A stretch of 64,000 nucleotides of DNA, from positions 2,852,001 through 2,916,000 of the forward strand of contig NZ_CP015224.1 in NCBI RefSeq assembly GCF_001629735.1, given 5' to 3'. Source of the stretch: Lysinibacillus sphaericus (GTDB lineage Bacteria > Bacillota > Bacilli > Bacillales_A > Planococcaceae). The position numbers and the translations under genes are program-made. The notes beneath the pieces were generated by a model, which had not been told where the DNA came from, ran no database searches, and saw nothing but the letters and a program-made list of their open reading frames with translations. Below, piece after piece: positions 1-8,316 of the stretch; positions within the stretch are counted from its first letter, which is position 1, and each line of letters begins with the position of its first letter.

Positions 1-33
1 AATAAAACTTTAGTATAAGGAGGCTTTATTTTT

Positions 34-1374
34 GTGTCATCAAGAGATCAATTTACAACTAAAATTGGGTTTATTTTAGCTGCTGCTGGAAGTGCTATAG
101 GACTAGGAGCCATTTGGAAATTCCCATATATGGCTGGTACTAATGGTGGTAGTGTCTTTATTTTATTATTCGTTTTATGTACATTCTTTATCGGCTTACC
201 AGTACTCATTGCAGAGTTTATGATTGGTCGTCGTGGACAAAAGGATGCTGTCACATCCTTTAAAGAACAGGCGCCAGGAAAGCCATGGTATTTAATTGGA
301 TGGGGCGGTATGGTCATTGCGGGCCTTATCTTATCTTTCTATAGTGTTGTAGGTGGGTGGATTTTAAGCTATTTGGGTCGTGCCTTTACTTTTAAGCTAA
401 CGAATGCAGGTTCTGACATCAATTTTGCAGATTTATTTGGCAATATAATTGCGAGTCCATTTGAAGCAGTTCTTGTGCAAGGGCTATTTATGTTATTGAC
501 AGTAGTCATTGTGTCAGCTGGTATTAAGGGTGGCATTGAAAAAGCCAGCACATGGATGATGCCGCTCTTGTTTATTTTCTTCATTATATTAGTCATACGC
601 TCTTTAACATTGGATGGAGCAATGGAAGGCGTTAAATTTATGTTTGTGCCAGATTGGTCTTACCTGAATGCCGAAACATTTTTAATGGCATTAGGACAAG
701 CATTTTTCTCATTAAGTGTTGGTATTGCGGTTATGATTACCTATGCTTCCTATCTATCGAAAACAGAAAAAATTGGTAACTCAGCCATTAATGTTGCATC
801 TATGAACATCATCATCTCTTTACTTGCTGGTCTTGTTATTTTCCCAGCAGTATTCGCACTTGGCTATACACCCGATCAAGGACCTGGCCTCGTATTCATT
901 ATTTTGCCGGCTGTTTTCGAGCAACTGCCTCTCGGTGCTCTTTTCTTAACCATCTTCTTTATTTTATTACTATTTGCCACAGTTACATCTTCCATCTCCA
1001 TGTTAGAAATTGTCGTAGCAATAGCAATCGGAGATAAGCCAGAAAAACGGAAAAAAATTGCATGGATTGGTGGCATCATTATCTTTATTGTTGGTATTCC
1101 TAGTGCATTGTCATTTGGTATACTATCAGATGTGAAGATTTTAGACCGTTCTATTTTTGATTTTGTTGATTTTATGACCAACAGCATCGGAATGCCTATT
1201 GGTGCTCTGCTCATATCAATTTTTGCAGGTTATTATTATACAAAAGATATTTCACGTAAAGAGCTAGCCGCATCTAGTTGGATATTTACAATTTGGTACA
1301 TGTTAATTCGCTACGTGTCCCCTATTGCTATATTAATTATTTTCATTCAGGGCATCTTACCATTATTTAAATAA
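34..1374 (+). CDS. NSS-family sodium-dependent amino acid transporter
   Basis: Predicted Na+-coupled symporter of the neurotransmitter:sodium symporter (LeuT-fold) family, importing an amino acid or related amine across the cytoplasmic membrane. At 446 aa it has the length of bacterial NSS proteins with 11-12 helices, and hydrophobic segments cover nearly the whole protein. The N-terminus carries the family signature, with GSAIGLGAIWKFPY at about residues 19-32 (TM1, where Na+ and substrate bind in LeuT). The start is GTG at 34, preceded by a strong AAGGAGG at 18-24. The gene stands alone and ends at a good terminator. The substrate cannot be read from the sequence. Family call is secure, substrate unknown. 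Confidence 0.93.
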   Translation: MSSRDQFTTKIGFILAAAGSAIGLGAIWKFPYMAGTNGGSVFILLFVLCTFFIGLPVLIAEFMIGRRGQKDAVTSFKEQAPGKPWYLIGWGGMVIAGLILSFYSVVGGWILSYLGRAFTFKLTNAGSDINFADLFGNIIASPFEAVLVQGLFMLLTVVIVSAGIKGGIEKASTWMMPLLFIFFIILVIRSLTLDGAMEGVKFMFVPDWSYLNAETFLMALGQAFFSLSVGIAVMITYASYLSKTEKIGNSAINVASMNIIISLLAGLVIFPAVFALGYTPDQGPGLVFIILPAVFEQLPLGALFLTIFFILLLFATVTSSISMLEIVVAIAIGDKPEKRKKIAWIGGIIIFIVGIPSALSFGILSDVKILDRSIFDFVDFMTNSIGMPIGALLISIFAGYYYTKDISRKELAASSWIFTIWYMLIRYVSPIAILIIFIQGILPLFK

Positions 1375-1401
1375 GAATAAAGAACCTCCAACATTAGGAT
1401 G

Positions 1402-1436
1402 AAAAAAGAGGTTGTCACATGACAACCCCTTTTTTA
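1402..1436 (+). terminator. Intrinsic terminator after the NSS transporter gene
   Basis: Arms GTTGTCA (1411-1417) and TGACAAC (1420-1426) are flanked by A-rich sequence upstream and CCCTTTTTT downstream. The A/T flanks make it usable in both directions, so it may also serve the convergent DUF1871 gene. Confidence 0.85.
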
Positions 1437-1456
1437 TAGGAAATATGCAAAATATT

Positions 1457-1726
1457 TTAAATAATACATTTTGCTTCAAATTTAATAGCAATCAGTTTGT
1501 AAGAAATGGCTACACATTCCTCAAAAGGAATCCATTGCTCAAACGAATGCTCATATGTTTCTTGAATAACTTTTGCAAGTGTCGACGGATCATCGATTCC
1601 TTGCAATGCCGCTACAACATCTGCTGTTTCCGTATCATAATGGTCTGGACCTAAGTGGAATGGATCCCACTCCTCTAGCAGATGCACAGCTGCTTGATTC
1701 ATTTTTACATTTTCCAAAATACTCAC
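1457..1726 (-). CDS. DUF1871 family protein (YugE-like)
   Basis: Small acidic cytoplasmic protein of 89 aa, which I recognise as DUF1871 (YugE in B. subtilis). The WDPFHLGPDHYDTE stretch (about residues 20-33) is characteristic. No enzymatic motif is visible and the function is unknown. The start is GTG at 1726, preceded on the minus strand by AAAGGAT; an internal ATG at residue 9 has a poorer ribosome-binding site. It lies divergent from patB with only a short shared upstream region, and in B. subtilis yugE likewise neighbours patB, which supports the call. Confidence 0.75.
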   Translation of the reverse strand: MSILENVKMNQAAVHLLEEWDPFHLGPDHYDTETADVVAALQGIDDPSTLAKVIQETYEHSFEQWIPFEECVAISYKLIAIKFEAKCII

Positions 1727-1790
1727 CTATTTATCCTTTGATCATAATCGTATGATACCATAGTAAATAAAAAAGAAAAGAGTGATTTGC

Positions 1791-2966
1791 TTGTCTATTT
1801 TTGATCAAACTATCAAACGCCGTTTTACAAACTCCGTAAAATGGGACGCAATGAAAATGGTTTATGGACTAAACGATGCGTCCGAGATATTGCCAATGTG
1901 GGTAGCTGATATGGATTTTGCTGCTCCGACAGCCGTTTCAAAAGCATTGCAGGAACATGCTGAACGTACTGTTTTTGGTTATAGCTTTATGAGCGAGGAA
2001 GCAATACAGTCAATAGTGGACTGGCAAAATACTCGTCATGATTGGCAAATTGACAAGGATTCTATCGTATTCTGTAATGGTGTTGTTGCCGCCTTAGCAA
2101 ATAGCATTGTAGCCTTTACTAATCCAGGAGATAAAGTCCTTATATCAACACCCGTTTACCCACCATTTTTTAACATTCCAAAAAGCAATGGACGCGAAGT
2201 GGTAAGCTGTCCGCTAGTTGAAAAAAATGATGGTAAATTTATCGTAGATTTTGAAGCTTTTGAACAGGCACTAGCTCAAAATGTGAAAGCCTACATATTA
2301 TGCAACCCTCACAACCCTGGAGGTTATGTATGGGATGAAGCTACTTTAAAGGAAATTGTAAGACTCTGTGCTCAATACGATGTTCTTATTATTTCAGATG
2401 AAATTCATGCTGATTTAATGATCAATGGAGAAAAGCATATTCCTATTGCCAAAATAGCAGGCGATGAAATCAATCGGATCGTAACGTGTATGGCTCCTAC
2501 TAAAACATTTAATTTAGCAGGTATTCAAGTTTCCTATATGATTGTGCCAGATAAGAAAAAACGTCTACAGCTAGAAGCCGTGAATATGGCAAGTGGACAA
2601 GGCTCTTTAAATACTTTTGCCTCTGTAGCATTGCAAGCTGCGTATACGGAAGGCACCCCTTGGCTAGATGAATTGCTGCCGTATATTTCAGCAAATATGG
2701 ATTATGTCAAAGCCGAGTTAGAGCAGATTCCAGGCATTCGTATCATTAAACCACAATCCACTTATTTAATATGGATTGATTATCGAGAGCTTAAGCTTGA
2801 AGAAAAAGACATTATGAAACGACTATTAGAAATTGGTCAACTGGCATTAGAGCCAGGTACAAAATACGGAGAAGAGGGTCGAGGCTTCCTACGTATGAAT
2901 GTAGCTTGTTCATTTGAAACAGTACGAGACGGCGTAGAGCGCTTTAAAAAAGCCTTTGAACAATAA
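1791..2966 (+). CDS. patB: PatB/MalY-type PLP-dependent C-S lyase
   Basis: Fold-type I PLP enzyme, about 391 aa, of the MalY/PatB group, which cleaves C-S bonds of cystathionine and related thioethers (beta-lyase) and can act as an aminotransferase. Visible signatures are LPMWVADMDF near the N-terminus, the CNPHNPGG segment, SDEIHADL (PLP-binding Asp) and the Schiff-base lysine in APTKTFNLAG. I prefer the TTG at 1791: the sequence before it, AAAAGAGTGA, pairs well with the anti-SD at 5-nt spacing, and the product then begins MSIFD like its homologues. The upstream GTG at 1782 would lie inside that ribosome-binding site. It may serve methionine/cysteine interconversion, consistent with the sulfur genes downstream, but it is not in their operons. 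Confidence 0.88.
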   Translation: MSIFDQTIKRRFTNSVKWDAMKMVYGLNDASEILPMWVADMDFAAPTAVSKALQEHAERTVFGYSFMSEEAIQSIVDWQNTRHDWQIDKDSIVFCNGVVAALANSIVAFTNPGDKVLISTPVYPPFFNIPKSNGREVVSCPLVEKNDGKFIVDFEAFEQALAQNVKAYILCNPHNPGGYVWDEATLKEIVRLCAQYDVLIISDEIHADLMINGEKHIPIAKIAGDEINRIVTCMAPTKTFNLAGIQVSYMIVPDKKKRLQLEAVNMASGQGSLNTFASVALQAAYTEGTPWLDELLPYISANMDYVKAELEQIPGIRIIKPQSTYLIWIDYRELKLEEKDIMKRLLEIGQLALEPGTKYGEEGRGFLRMNVACSFETVRDGVERFKKAFEQ

Positions 2967-2972
2967 AAATAA

Positions 2973-3010
2973 GAGAAGGAATTCTGATTATTTAGGATTC
3001 CTTCTTTTTA
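2973..3010 (+). terminator. Intrinsic terminator after patB
   Basis: Arms AGAAGGAAT (about 2974-2982) and ATTCCTTCT (about 2997-3005) are followed by a T-rich tract. The hairpin sits directly after the patB stop codon. Confidence 0.8.
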
Positions 3011-3077
3011 TATGTTTAAAATTCTTACGATGTGGAAAAGTCTCTTAACAAACAGATGGAAAAAGGGGTGTTTTCAA

Positions 3078-4499
3078 ATGGACTTAGTTCCTTTAACAAT
3101 TGAACGTGCATATATGACATTCTTATTTCCCTTCGCCTACCAAATAAAAGATCGGCAAAAGATTGGTCATACCCTTTTAGAAGAAGGATTTTCTTTTTTT
3201 GAATTGAACAACGCTAATCTTGAACATGCCTTTTATGGAGACATAACAATTATACATGAGGAGCTTGCCCAATTTTTCTATCCCTTTCTTGAGGATAAAT
3301 TATTTCCAAATAAAATGGATAGCCCAGACTTTCTTCGCTTCTCAAAAGCATTCTATACACAAGGAGCCTTACACCATCATGAAAATTGTATTAACTACGA
3401 GCTTATGAGCATCGATGTGACACTATGCCCTTTCGGCAATGGCATCGTCACCGTTCGAACAAGCATAGACAGCCAATATGATATTAGTGATATTTTAAAT
3501 TTTATTCATTACTTTAGGGTGCTGGAGGCAAAACTGCGAGAGGAAAAAGGCGCTAGTCATCATTTCTCATTCGGTCATTGTGATTCAACAAGTGAGCTAT
3601 TATTCAACTATTTTATCCCCTTCTTAAAACCGTTCCTTCAGCATCACCAAGACCATACCTATGAAGGGTTACCTTTTTTTGAAGATGAGCGAATGTTTTC
3701 CTCAGCCTATTTAATTTGTGATGAAAAAGCAGAACTATTACCTGAGCATCTTTTTCGATTAGGGCAAGTAGATGGAAGAACACCTGATGGCAAGCCCTTT
3801 ATTTCGAGTACTAACTCTCAATATATTTCAAACTATGTGCAGGAACACGCCCATACACGGTGGGCACCTAATAGTTTTATTATCTCTTCAGCACAGTCAC
3901 AAATGACACTTACAAATAGGCCTTTTGAACATTGTTCACATAGCATTCAGGAGTTTATGGGGACTCACTATTACAATTTATTCATTCATTATTTTTATAA
4001 AATGATGCTTCTAAAGCTTTCCTATGAATACAGTGAAATTAAATGGGGGAAAGATAAACAAATTGTTAATGAATTAATCGAACTTATCACAGAGTTTTCT
4101 GCACGTTATTATTTTGAAGAGGTCGTTGTTCGGACTGAAGGTAGAGAAATAGCTCAAATGCTACGAAAGCATTTCCGTATTAATGAACATTATGTAGGAA
4201 CAAAAGCGACATTGAACAGCCTATATCGAACACAAGAAGATCAATCCGATAATCGAAGCAATAATTTACTATTTATTTTAACCGTATTTACGGTTATTTC
4301 CGGTATTTACGGAATGAATTTAGTCATTGAAGAATGGAAGGACAGTAATGATTTAGATAGTGTTTGGAGCTATACACCGTTCGAATGGGTTGCCTTCATT
4401 ACCGCCTTAAGTGGAATTGGCCTATCCATTGTACTCGTTTGCTTCCATGCCTTCAAAACAATACAAAACATGGTTCGTCGTTCAAAAAGAAAAATTTAA
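3078..4499 (+). CDS. CorA-like two-TM membrane protein with a YGMN motif
   Basis: A 473-aa protein with a long soluble N-terminal domain (about residues 1-390) and two C-terminal membrane helices. The first helix ends in SGIYGMN (about residues 408-414), the hallmark of CorA-type Mg2+/divalent cation channels (metal ion transporter family). The second helix follows after a short acidic loop, and the protein ends in a basic tail, as in CorA. The N-terminal domain does not resemble standard CorA by eye, and the protein is longer than the usual 310-370 aa. Start ATG 3078 is chosen because AAAAGGGGTG sits 7 nt upstream; an upstream in-frame ATG at 3012 lies at the patB terminator without a ribosome-binding site. 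Ion transport is inferred from the motif; substrate unknown. Confidence 0.6.
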   Translation: MDLVPLTIERAYMTFLFPFAYQIKDRQKIGHTLLEEGFSFFELNNANLEHAFYGDITIIHEELAQFFYPFLEDKLFPNKMDSPDFLRFSKAFYTQGALHHHENCINYELMSIDVTLCPFGNGIVTVRTSIDSQYDISDILNFIHYFRVLEAKLREEKGASHHFSFGHCDSTSELLFNYFIPFLKPFLQHHQDHTYEGLPFFEDERMFSSAYLICDEKAELLPEHLFRLGQVDGRTPDGKPFISSTNSQYISNYVQEHAHTRWAPNSFIISSAQSQMTLTNRPFEHCSHSIQEFMGTHYYNLFIHYFYKMMLLKLSYEYSEIKWGKDKQIVNELIELITEFSARYYFEEVVVRTEGREIAQMLRKHFRINEHYVGTKATLNSLYRTQEDQSDNRSNNLLFILTVFTVISGIYGMNLVIEEWKDSNDLDSVWSYTPFEWVAFITALSGIGLSIVLVCFHAFKTIQNMVRRSKRKI

Positions 4500-4503
4500 A
4501 ATA

Positions 4504-4537
4504 AAGAATCTGTCTCCATTGGAGGCAGATTCTTTTT
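4504..4537. terminator. Bidirectional terminator between convergent genes
   Basis: Near-perfect 14-bp stem: AAGAATCTG (4504-4512) pairs with CAGATTCTT, with CTCC/GGAG below a 3-nt loop. T/A tracts lie on both sides. It separates the CorA-like gene from the convergent small membrane protein gene. Confidence 0.88.
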
Positions 4538-4539
4538 CA

Positions 4540-4752
4540 TTAGACATTTTGTTGGTTGTTTGTGCTTTTCTTTTCTGCTAATATACGCGCTTCAATTTCC
4601 TTTGATTTCATTTCCTGCTTTTTAGAAATTTTTCGGAAAAGCGTAAACACGATTACACATAAAATAAGCATGATTAAAAATTCAAATGCTGCTGGAATAT
4701 ATCCTGATTTATCTTCAGGGAAATATAAAAATTGATACATTAAGTTTTCCAT
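4540..4752 (-). CDS. Small single-pass membrane protein with charged C-terminal helix
   Basis: A 70-aa protein with one hydrophobic segment (about residues 22-40, FEFLIMLILCVIVFTLF) and a lysine/glutamate-rich C-terminal half that could form a coiled coil. I do not recognise it firmly; the layout resembles small DUF4083-type membrane proteins of Bacillales. Minus-strand AAGGA lies about 10 nt before the ATG. It lies 22 bp downstream of the cyclophilin gene and may be co-transcribed with it. No function is proposed. Confidence 0.6.
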   Translation of the reverse strand: MENLMYQFLYFPEDKSGYIPAAFEFLIMLILCVIVFTLFRKISKKQEMKSKEIEARILAEKKSTNNQQNV

Positions 4753-4774
4753 GCTCTACACGTCCTTATAATTA

Positions 4775-5362
4775 TTATTCAAAGACTGTAATTGACTCAA
4801 TTTTCACATCTTCTAATGGCTTATCACGAGGATCTTTTTCTACATCCGCAATTTTATCTACAATATCCATTCCTTCTACAACATGACCGAATACAGTATG
4901 TTTATGGTCTAACCAAGGAGTACCACCATTTTGTGCATAAGCTTCGATAATTTCCTCTGGGAAGCCTGCTCCTTGTAATTGACGAAGCATATCGCTTGGA
5001 AGATGTTTCATTTGTACGATAAAGAATTGAGAACCATTTGTGTTTGGACCAGCGTTAGCCATTGATAGCGCACCACGTAGGTTAAACAATTTATCTGAGA
5101 ATTCATCTTCAAAAGAATCACCCCAAATTGACTCTCCGCCCATACCTGTTCCTGTTGGGTCACCACCTTGAATCATAAAGTCTTGAATAACTCGGTGGAA
5201 AATGATGCCGTTATAATAACCTGATTTAGCATGACCCAAAAAGTTTTCAACAGTTTTTGGTGCAAACTCTGGGAACAGCTTAATTTTAACTGCACCTAAT
5301 GTTGTGTTCATTTCTACAAGCACTTCGCCTGCTTGTACGTCTGTTGTTAATTGTGGAAACAT
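4775..5362 (-). CDS. Cyclophilin-type peptidyl-prolyl cis-trans isomerase
   Basis: Cytoplasmic PPIase that catalyses cis-trans isomerisation of X-Pro bonds during protein folding. It shows the cyclophilin core in order: [19 protein letters not shown], the catalytic-site [31 protein letters not shown] and [12 protein letters not shown]. It is 195 aa, longer than the roughly 143-aa PpiB because of an insertion (about residues 115-145) between SQFFI and HTVFG. Start ATG 5362 is preceded by AAAGGAGAG on the minus strand; a longer frame upstream has no comparable site. No signal peptide, so it is intracellular. Confidence 0.92.
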   Translation of the reverse strand: MFPQLTTDVQAGEVLVEMNTTLGAVKIKLFPEFAPKTVENFLGHAKSGYYNGIIFHRVIQDFMIQGGDPTGTGMGGESIWGDSFEDEFSDKLFNLRGALSMANAGPNTNGSQFFIVQMKHLPSDMLRQLQGAGFPEEIIEAYAQNGGTPWLDHKHTVFGHVVEGMDIVDKIADVEKDPRDKPLEDVKIESITVFE

Positions 5363-5599
5363 GGAAGTCTCTCCTTTAATGATAATTTTCAGTTTCAATG
5401 AAAAAGATGACAATTCATCCTTCTTGACCTCATTTTAGTCTAACATAATTCCAATTGGTTTTCTTCAACAAAGTATTGACGATTTATGCACTTTTAACTT
5501 CCTTTCTAAAAACAATGGAAATAGGTCTGACCGAGTATTTGGAATCAATCCAAAATATGTTATTCTGTTGAAGGATTCATAGAAAGAGTGGAGGCACAC

Positions 5600-7450
5600 A
5601 TGAAAAAGGCTTTTGGGTTTTTTATTATACTTCTTTCCCTACCTGTTCTATGGTGGATTAGCACAAACATACGAACAGAAATCAATACAGCACAAGCACA
5701 TGAAGAACAAATTTCACAGGCGATTCATTTACCTGAAGTACAACCCCAGCTCCCTATAACACTTAAGGATCAAAATGGGCAAACATTTAGTGAAGAATAT
5801 GTCGAATGGCGGCAGCCATTAACATTGCAAGAAATTCCACAAATTGCCCAGGAAATATTCATTGCAAGTGAGGATGCCGACTTTTATGAACACATTGGCT
5901 TTGATTTAAGTGCTATTATGCGTGCAGTAGTCGCCAATTCAAGTACAAGTACTAGCTCACAGGGTGGCAGTACGATTACACAGCAGCTTGTTCGAATGCG
6001 TTATTTATCTGATGAAAAAACATATGAACGAAAATTAACCGAACTTTTTTATGCTTATGAATTAGAAAAAGAATTCGATAAAGAAGCAATATTAACCATG
6101 TATCTTAACGAGTCCTATTTTAGCAATCAAGTTTACGGTATTGGTGGAGCAGCAACCTATTATTTTCAAAGACCACTTCAGCAATTATCTATAGCTGAAA
6201 TTGCTTTTATTGCAGCGATTCCCAATAACCCTTCACTTTATAACCCTTTAAAAAACTTTGAACAAACTAAAGCACGTCAAGAACGCTTATTAGATACACT
6301 TGCCGTGAAAGGTAGCATTACAAAGGAAGAAGCGACAACTTATAAGGCAAAACCGATTACATTGCATATTAAGGATAAAATTCAAAGCTATCCTATGTAC
6401 AGTACTTACGTTCTTCAAGAATTAAAATGGTTAGTTGCAGAAAAAGAAGGCTATGCGGATCGACTTAACCATACAGATAATGAGGAAGAGAAGAAAAAAA
6501 TTAAGACACAATTAGACAATCGACTTGATTCATTATTTCAAAATGGACTGATTATTAACACTGCGTTGGATCCACAAAAACAGCGGCATGATGAACAACA
6601 AATGACAGCTACCTTAGGTGCCGGTTCATTGCAAGCAGCAGGTGCTGTTATTCAAAACCAATCAAGAGAAATCGTTAGCTTATATGCAGGAAAAAGCTAT
6701 GAAAAGTTTGATTATCATCGTGCATTTCAAGGAACACGGCAACCAGGTTCCGCGTTTAAGCCACTGGCCGTCTATGCTCCTTTCTTTGAAACAACAACAC
6801 ATACACCTGATTCGATTGTAAATGGTGGCAGTTATTGTGTCGGATCATTTTGCCCTCAAAACTACGGGGGCTACAAGTATGGGGATGTGTCGCTGCGCAC
6901 TGCATTTCGACATAGCTACAATACATCGGCACTGCGACTCTTCCAGACAGTTGGCATTGATACAGCATTTCAATATTTAGATCGCTTTCATTTTCGCTCC
7001 ATTGTAGAAAAGGACCATAATTATGCAGCTTCCTTGGGCGGGCTTACTTACGGTGTAACAGCTTTAGAGCTAGCAGATGCCTATACAAGCTTTATTGATG
7101 GATCTTATGTTCTAGCACATAGCATTCGTAAAGTGACAGCTTTAGATGGAACAGAACTCTATAGTTGGGATACACAGCGTGATCAAATTTGGTCTCCTAA
7201 AACAGTAAAATACATGCGTGAGCTACTTGCCGATGTTGTGACGAACGGTACGGGACAGGGAGTCTACAGTAATAGCAGCTACGTTGGGGCCAAAACAGGG
7301 ACAACGAATGACTATCGAGACTATTGGCTTGCCGGACTTAATGATACCTATACAGCGGCCGTATGGATTGGCTATGATAAGCCTCAATCCATGCAAAAAT
7401 TAGAAGAATACAAAATTCATCATCAATTATTTAATGTTTTACTTGAGTAA
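5600..7450 (+). CDS. pbpD: Class A penicillin-binding protein (PbpD-like)
   Basis: Bifunctional peptidoglycan synthase anchored by one N-terminal membrane helix (residues about 4-22). The GT51 glycosyltransferase domain shows SEDADFYEHIGFD (catalytic Glu near residue 91) and GGSTITQQLVR. The transpeptidase domain shows SAFK (SxxK, about 383-386), SYN (about 439) and KTGT (about 564). The 616-aa length and the neighbourhood (patB upstream, yufK/mrp downstream) match B. subtilis PbpD (PBP4). The ATG at 5600 is preferred to the GTG at 5588 because GTGGAGG sits 5-6 nt upstream of it. The protein ends soon after KTGT without a long C-terminal extension. An IS remnant lies just downstream. Confidence 0.9.
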   Translation: MKKAFGFFIILLSLPVLWWISTNIRTEINTAQAHEEQISQAIHLPEVQPQLPITLKDQNGQTFSEEYVEWRQPLTLQEIPQIAQEIFIASEDADFYEHIGFDLSAIMRAVVANSSTSTSSQGGSTITQQLVRMRYLSDEKTYERKLTELFYAYELEKEFDKEAILTMYLNESYFSNQVYGIGGAATYYFQRPLQQLSIAEIAFIAAIPNNPSLYNPLKNFEQTKARQERLLDTLAVKGSITKEEATTYKAKPITLHIKDKIQSYPMYSTYVLQELKWLVAEKEGYADRLNHTDNEEEKKKIKTQLDNRLDSLFQNGLIINTALDPQKQRHDEQQMTATLGAGSLQAAGAVIQNQSREIVSLYAGKSYEKFDYHRAFQGTRQPGSAFKPLAVYAPFFETTTHTPDSIVNGGSYCVGSFCPQNYGGYKYGDVSLRTAFRHSYNTSALRLFQTVGIDTAFQYLDRFHFRSIVEKDHNYAASLGGLTYGVTALELADAYTSFIDGSYVLAHSIRKVTALDGTELYSWDTQRDQIWSPKTVKYMRELLADVVTNGTGQGVYSNSSYVGAKTGTTNDYRDYWLAGLNDTYTAAVWIGYDKPQSMQKLEEYKIHHQLFNVLLE

Positions 7451-7475
7451 AATTAGTAGTTTGGTTGTATGACAA

Positions 7476-7594
7476 AAAGGAACGGGTTACTTGGACGTGC
7501 CAGGCAAAATAACAGAACCCCCATGCAAACCGTCATTTAAGAAATAGCAAAAGCCCTCGAGATTGAGATTCTCGAGGGCTTTTGCCTACAGTAT
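7476..7594 (+). mobile_element. Decayed 3' end of an IS1182-type element (remnant C)
   Basis: The segment around 7480-7501 (ttacttggacgtgccagg) matches the end of the transposase reading frame of the larger remnant near 44.37 kb (ctacttggacgtggcagac). It is followed by the same kind of end hairpin: GCAAAAGCCCTCGAG (7547-7561) pairs with CTCGAGGGCTTTTGC (7571-7585), then CCTACAG. Only the distal end of the element survives. The 15-bp hairpin probably now acts as the terminator between pbpD and the convergent yufK. Confidence 0.6.
7547..7585. terminator. Bidirectional hairpin terminator derived from an IS end
   Basis: Perfect 15-bp stem with a 9-nt loop; the outer base pairs form A4/T4 tracts so either direction could terminate. 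It lies between the convergent pbpD and yufK genes. Confidence 0.7.
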
Positions 7595-7598
7595 GCAT

Positions 7599-8162
7599 TT
7601 ATTGAGCAAATGGCAGACTTGCTAATATTCCATTATATAGTTTCAATACAACATAAACGATGAATGTTAATAGAATAGTCCACATAAAAAGCTCAAAGAT
7701 TAATAGACCGATTGTGCCTCCCATTGACATAAAATGACTCATTTTGTAAATAAGATAAATGAAATATGTAAAAACAGTTAGAACAAAAATTCCTATTAAC
7801 ACATAAATAAATTGGATGGCAAATGCTGAACACATGGCACCAATAAACAAAATAATATAGCCGCCTCGTGCTTGACTAACAGTTGCTCCATCGTTGTCTT
7901 TTGAAAAAAAGAGCATTCCTAACTCATGGATTGTTTCTCCTACTAGTTTGAGTGCTGAAAATAGCATAAAAAAAACAATAGCAAACACAATGAGTAAAAA
8001 TACACGTAATTCAACATCAGACAAAAATTCTCGCATACCTGAATATACACCGATTGCTCGAAAAATTTGTAAAGATTCTCCAACTGCATACATACCAAAT
8101 GTCAAACTAAACAATAAAATTGTAATTAATGGTAAATAACCATAGATATACGGATTCTTCAT
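7599..8162 (-). CDS. yufK: DUF5366 membrane protein (YufK-like)
   Basis: A 187-aa integral membrane protein with about five hydrophobic segments and a short polar loop around residues 88-97. I recognise it as the DUF5366/YufK group, partly from position: in B. subtilis yufK lies between pbpD/yuxK and the mrp operon, the same neighbourhood as here. Function unknown. Minus-strand GAGG precedes the ATG at a somewhat long spacing (about 12 nt). It is divergent from mrpA. Confidence 0.72.
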   Translation of the reverse strand: MKNPYIYGYLPLITILLFSLTFGMYAVGESLQIFRAIGVYSGMREFLSDVELRVFLLIVFAIVFFMLFSALKLVGETIHELGMLFFSKDNDGATVSQARGGYIILFIGAMCSAFAIQFIYVLIGIFVLTVFTYFIYLIYKMSHFMSMGGTIGLLIFELFMWTILLTFIVYVVLKLYNGILASLPFAQ

Positions 8163-8278
8163 AAAAAATTTTTTCCTCTATTTTTATTGATAACTTCCTA
8201 TTTATAATATAACGAAAATTCTCCTACTACCGCAAGCTAAATCCCAATAGTACGTATGCATTCCCGATTAAAGTACGT

Positions 8279-8284
8279 TATAAT
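8279..8284 (+). promoter_or_regulatory. Probable -10 element of the mrp operon
   Basis: An exact TATAAT lies 33 nt before the mrpA start codon. No convincing -35 hexamer is seen at 16-18 bp (TATGCA is the nearest). The ribosome-binding site AAAGGAGGG is at 8303-8311. Confidence 0.5.
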
Positions 8285-8316
8285 TGATATACTTACCTGC
8301 ATAAAGGAGGGTTTTT

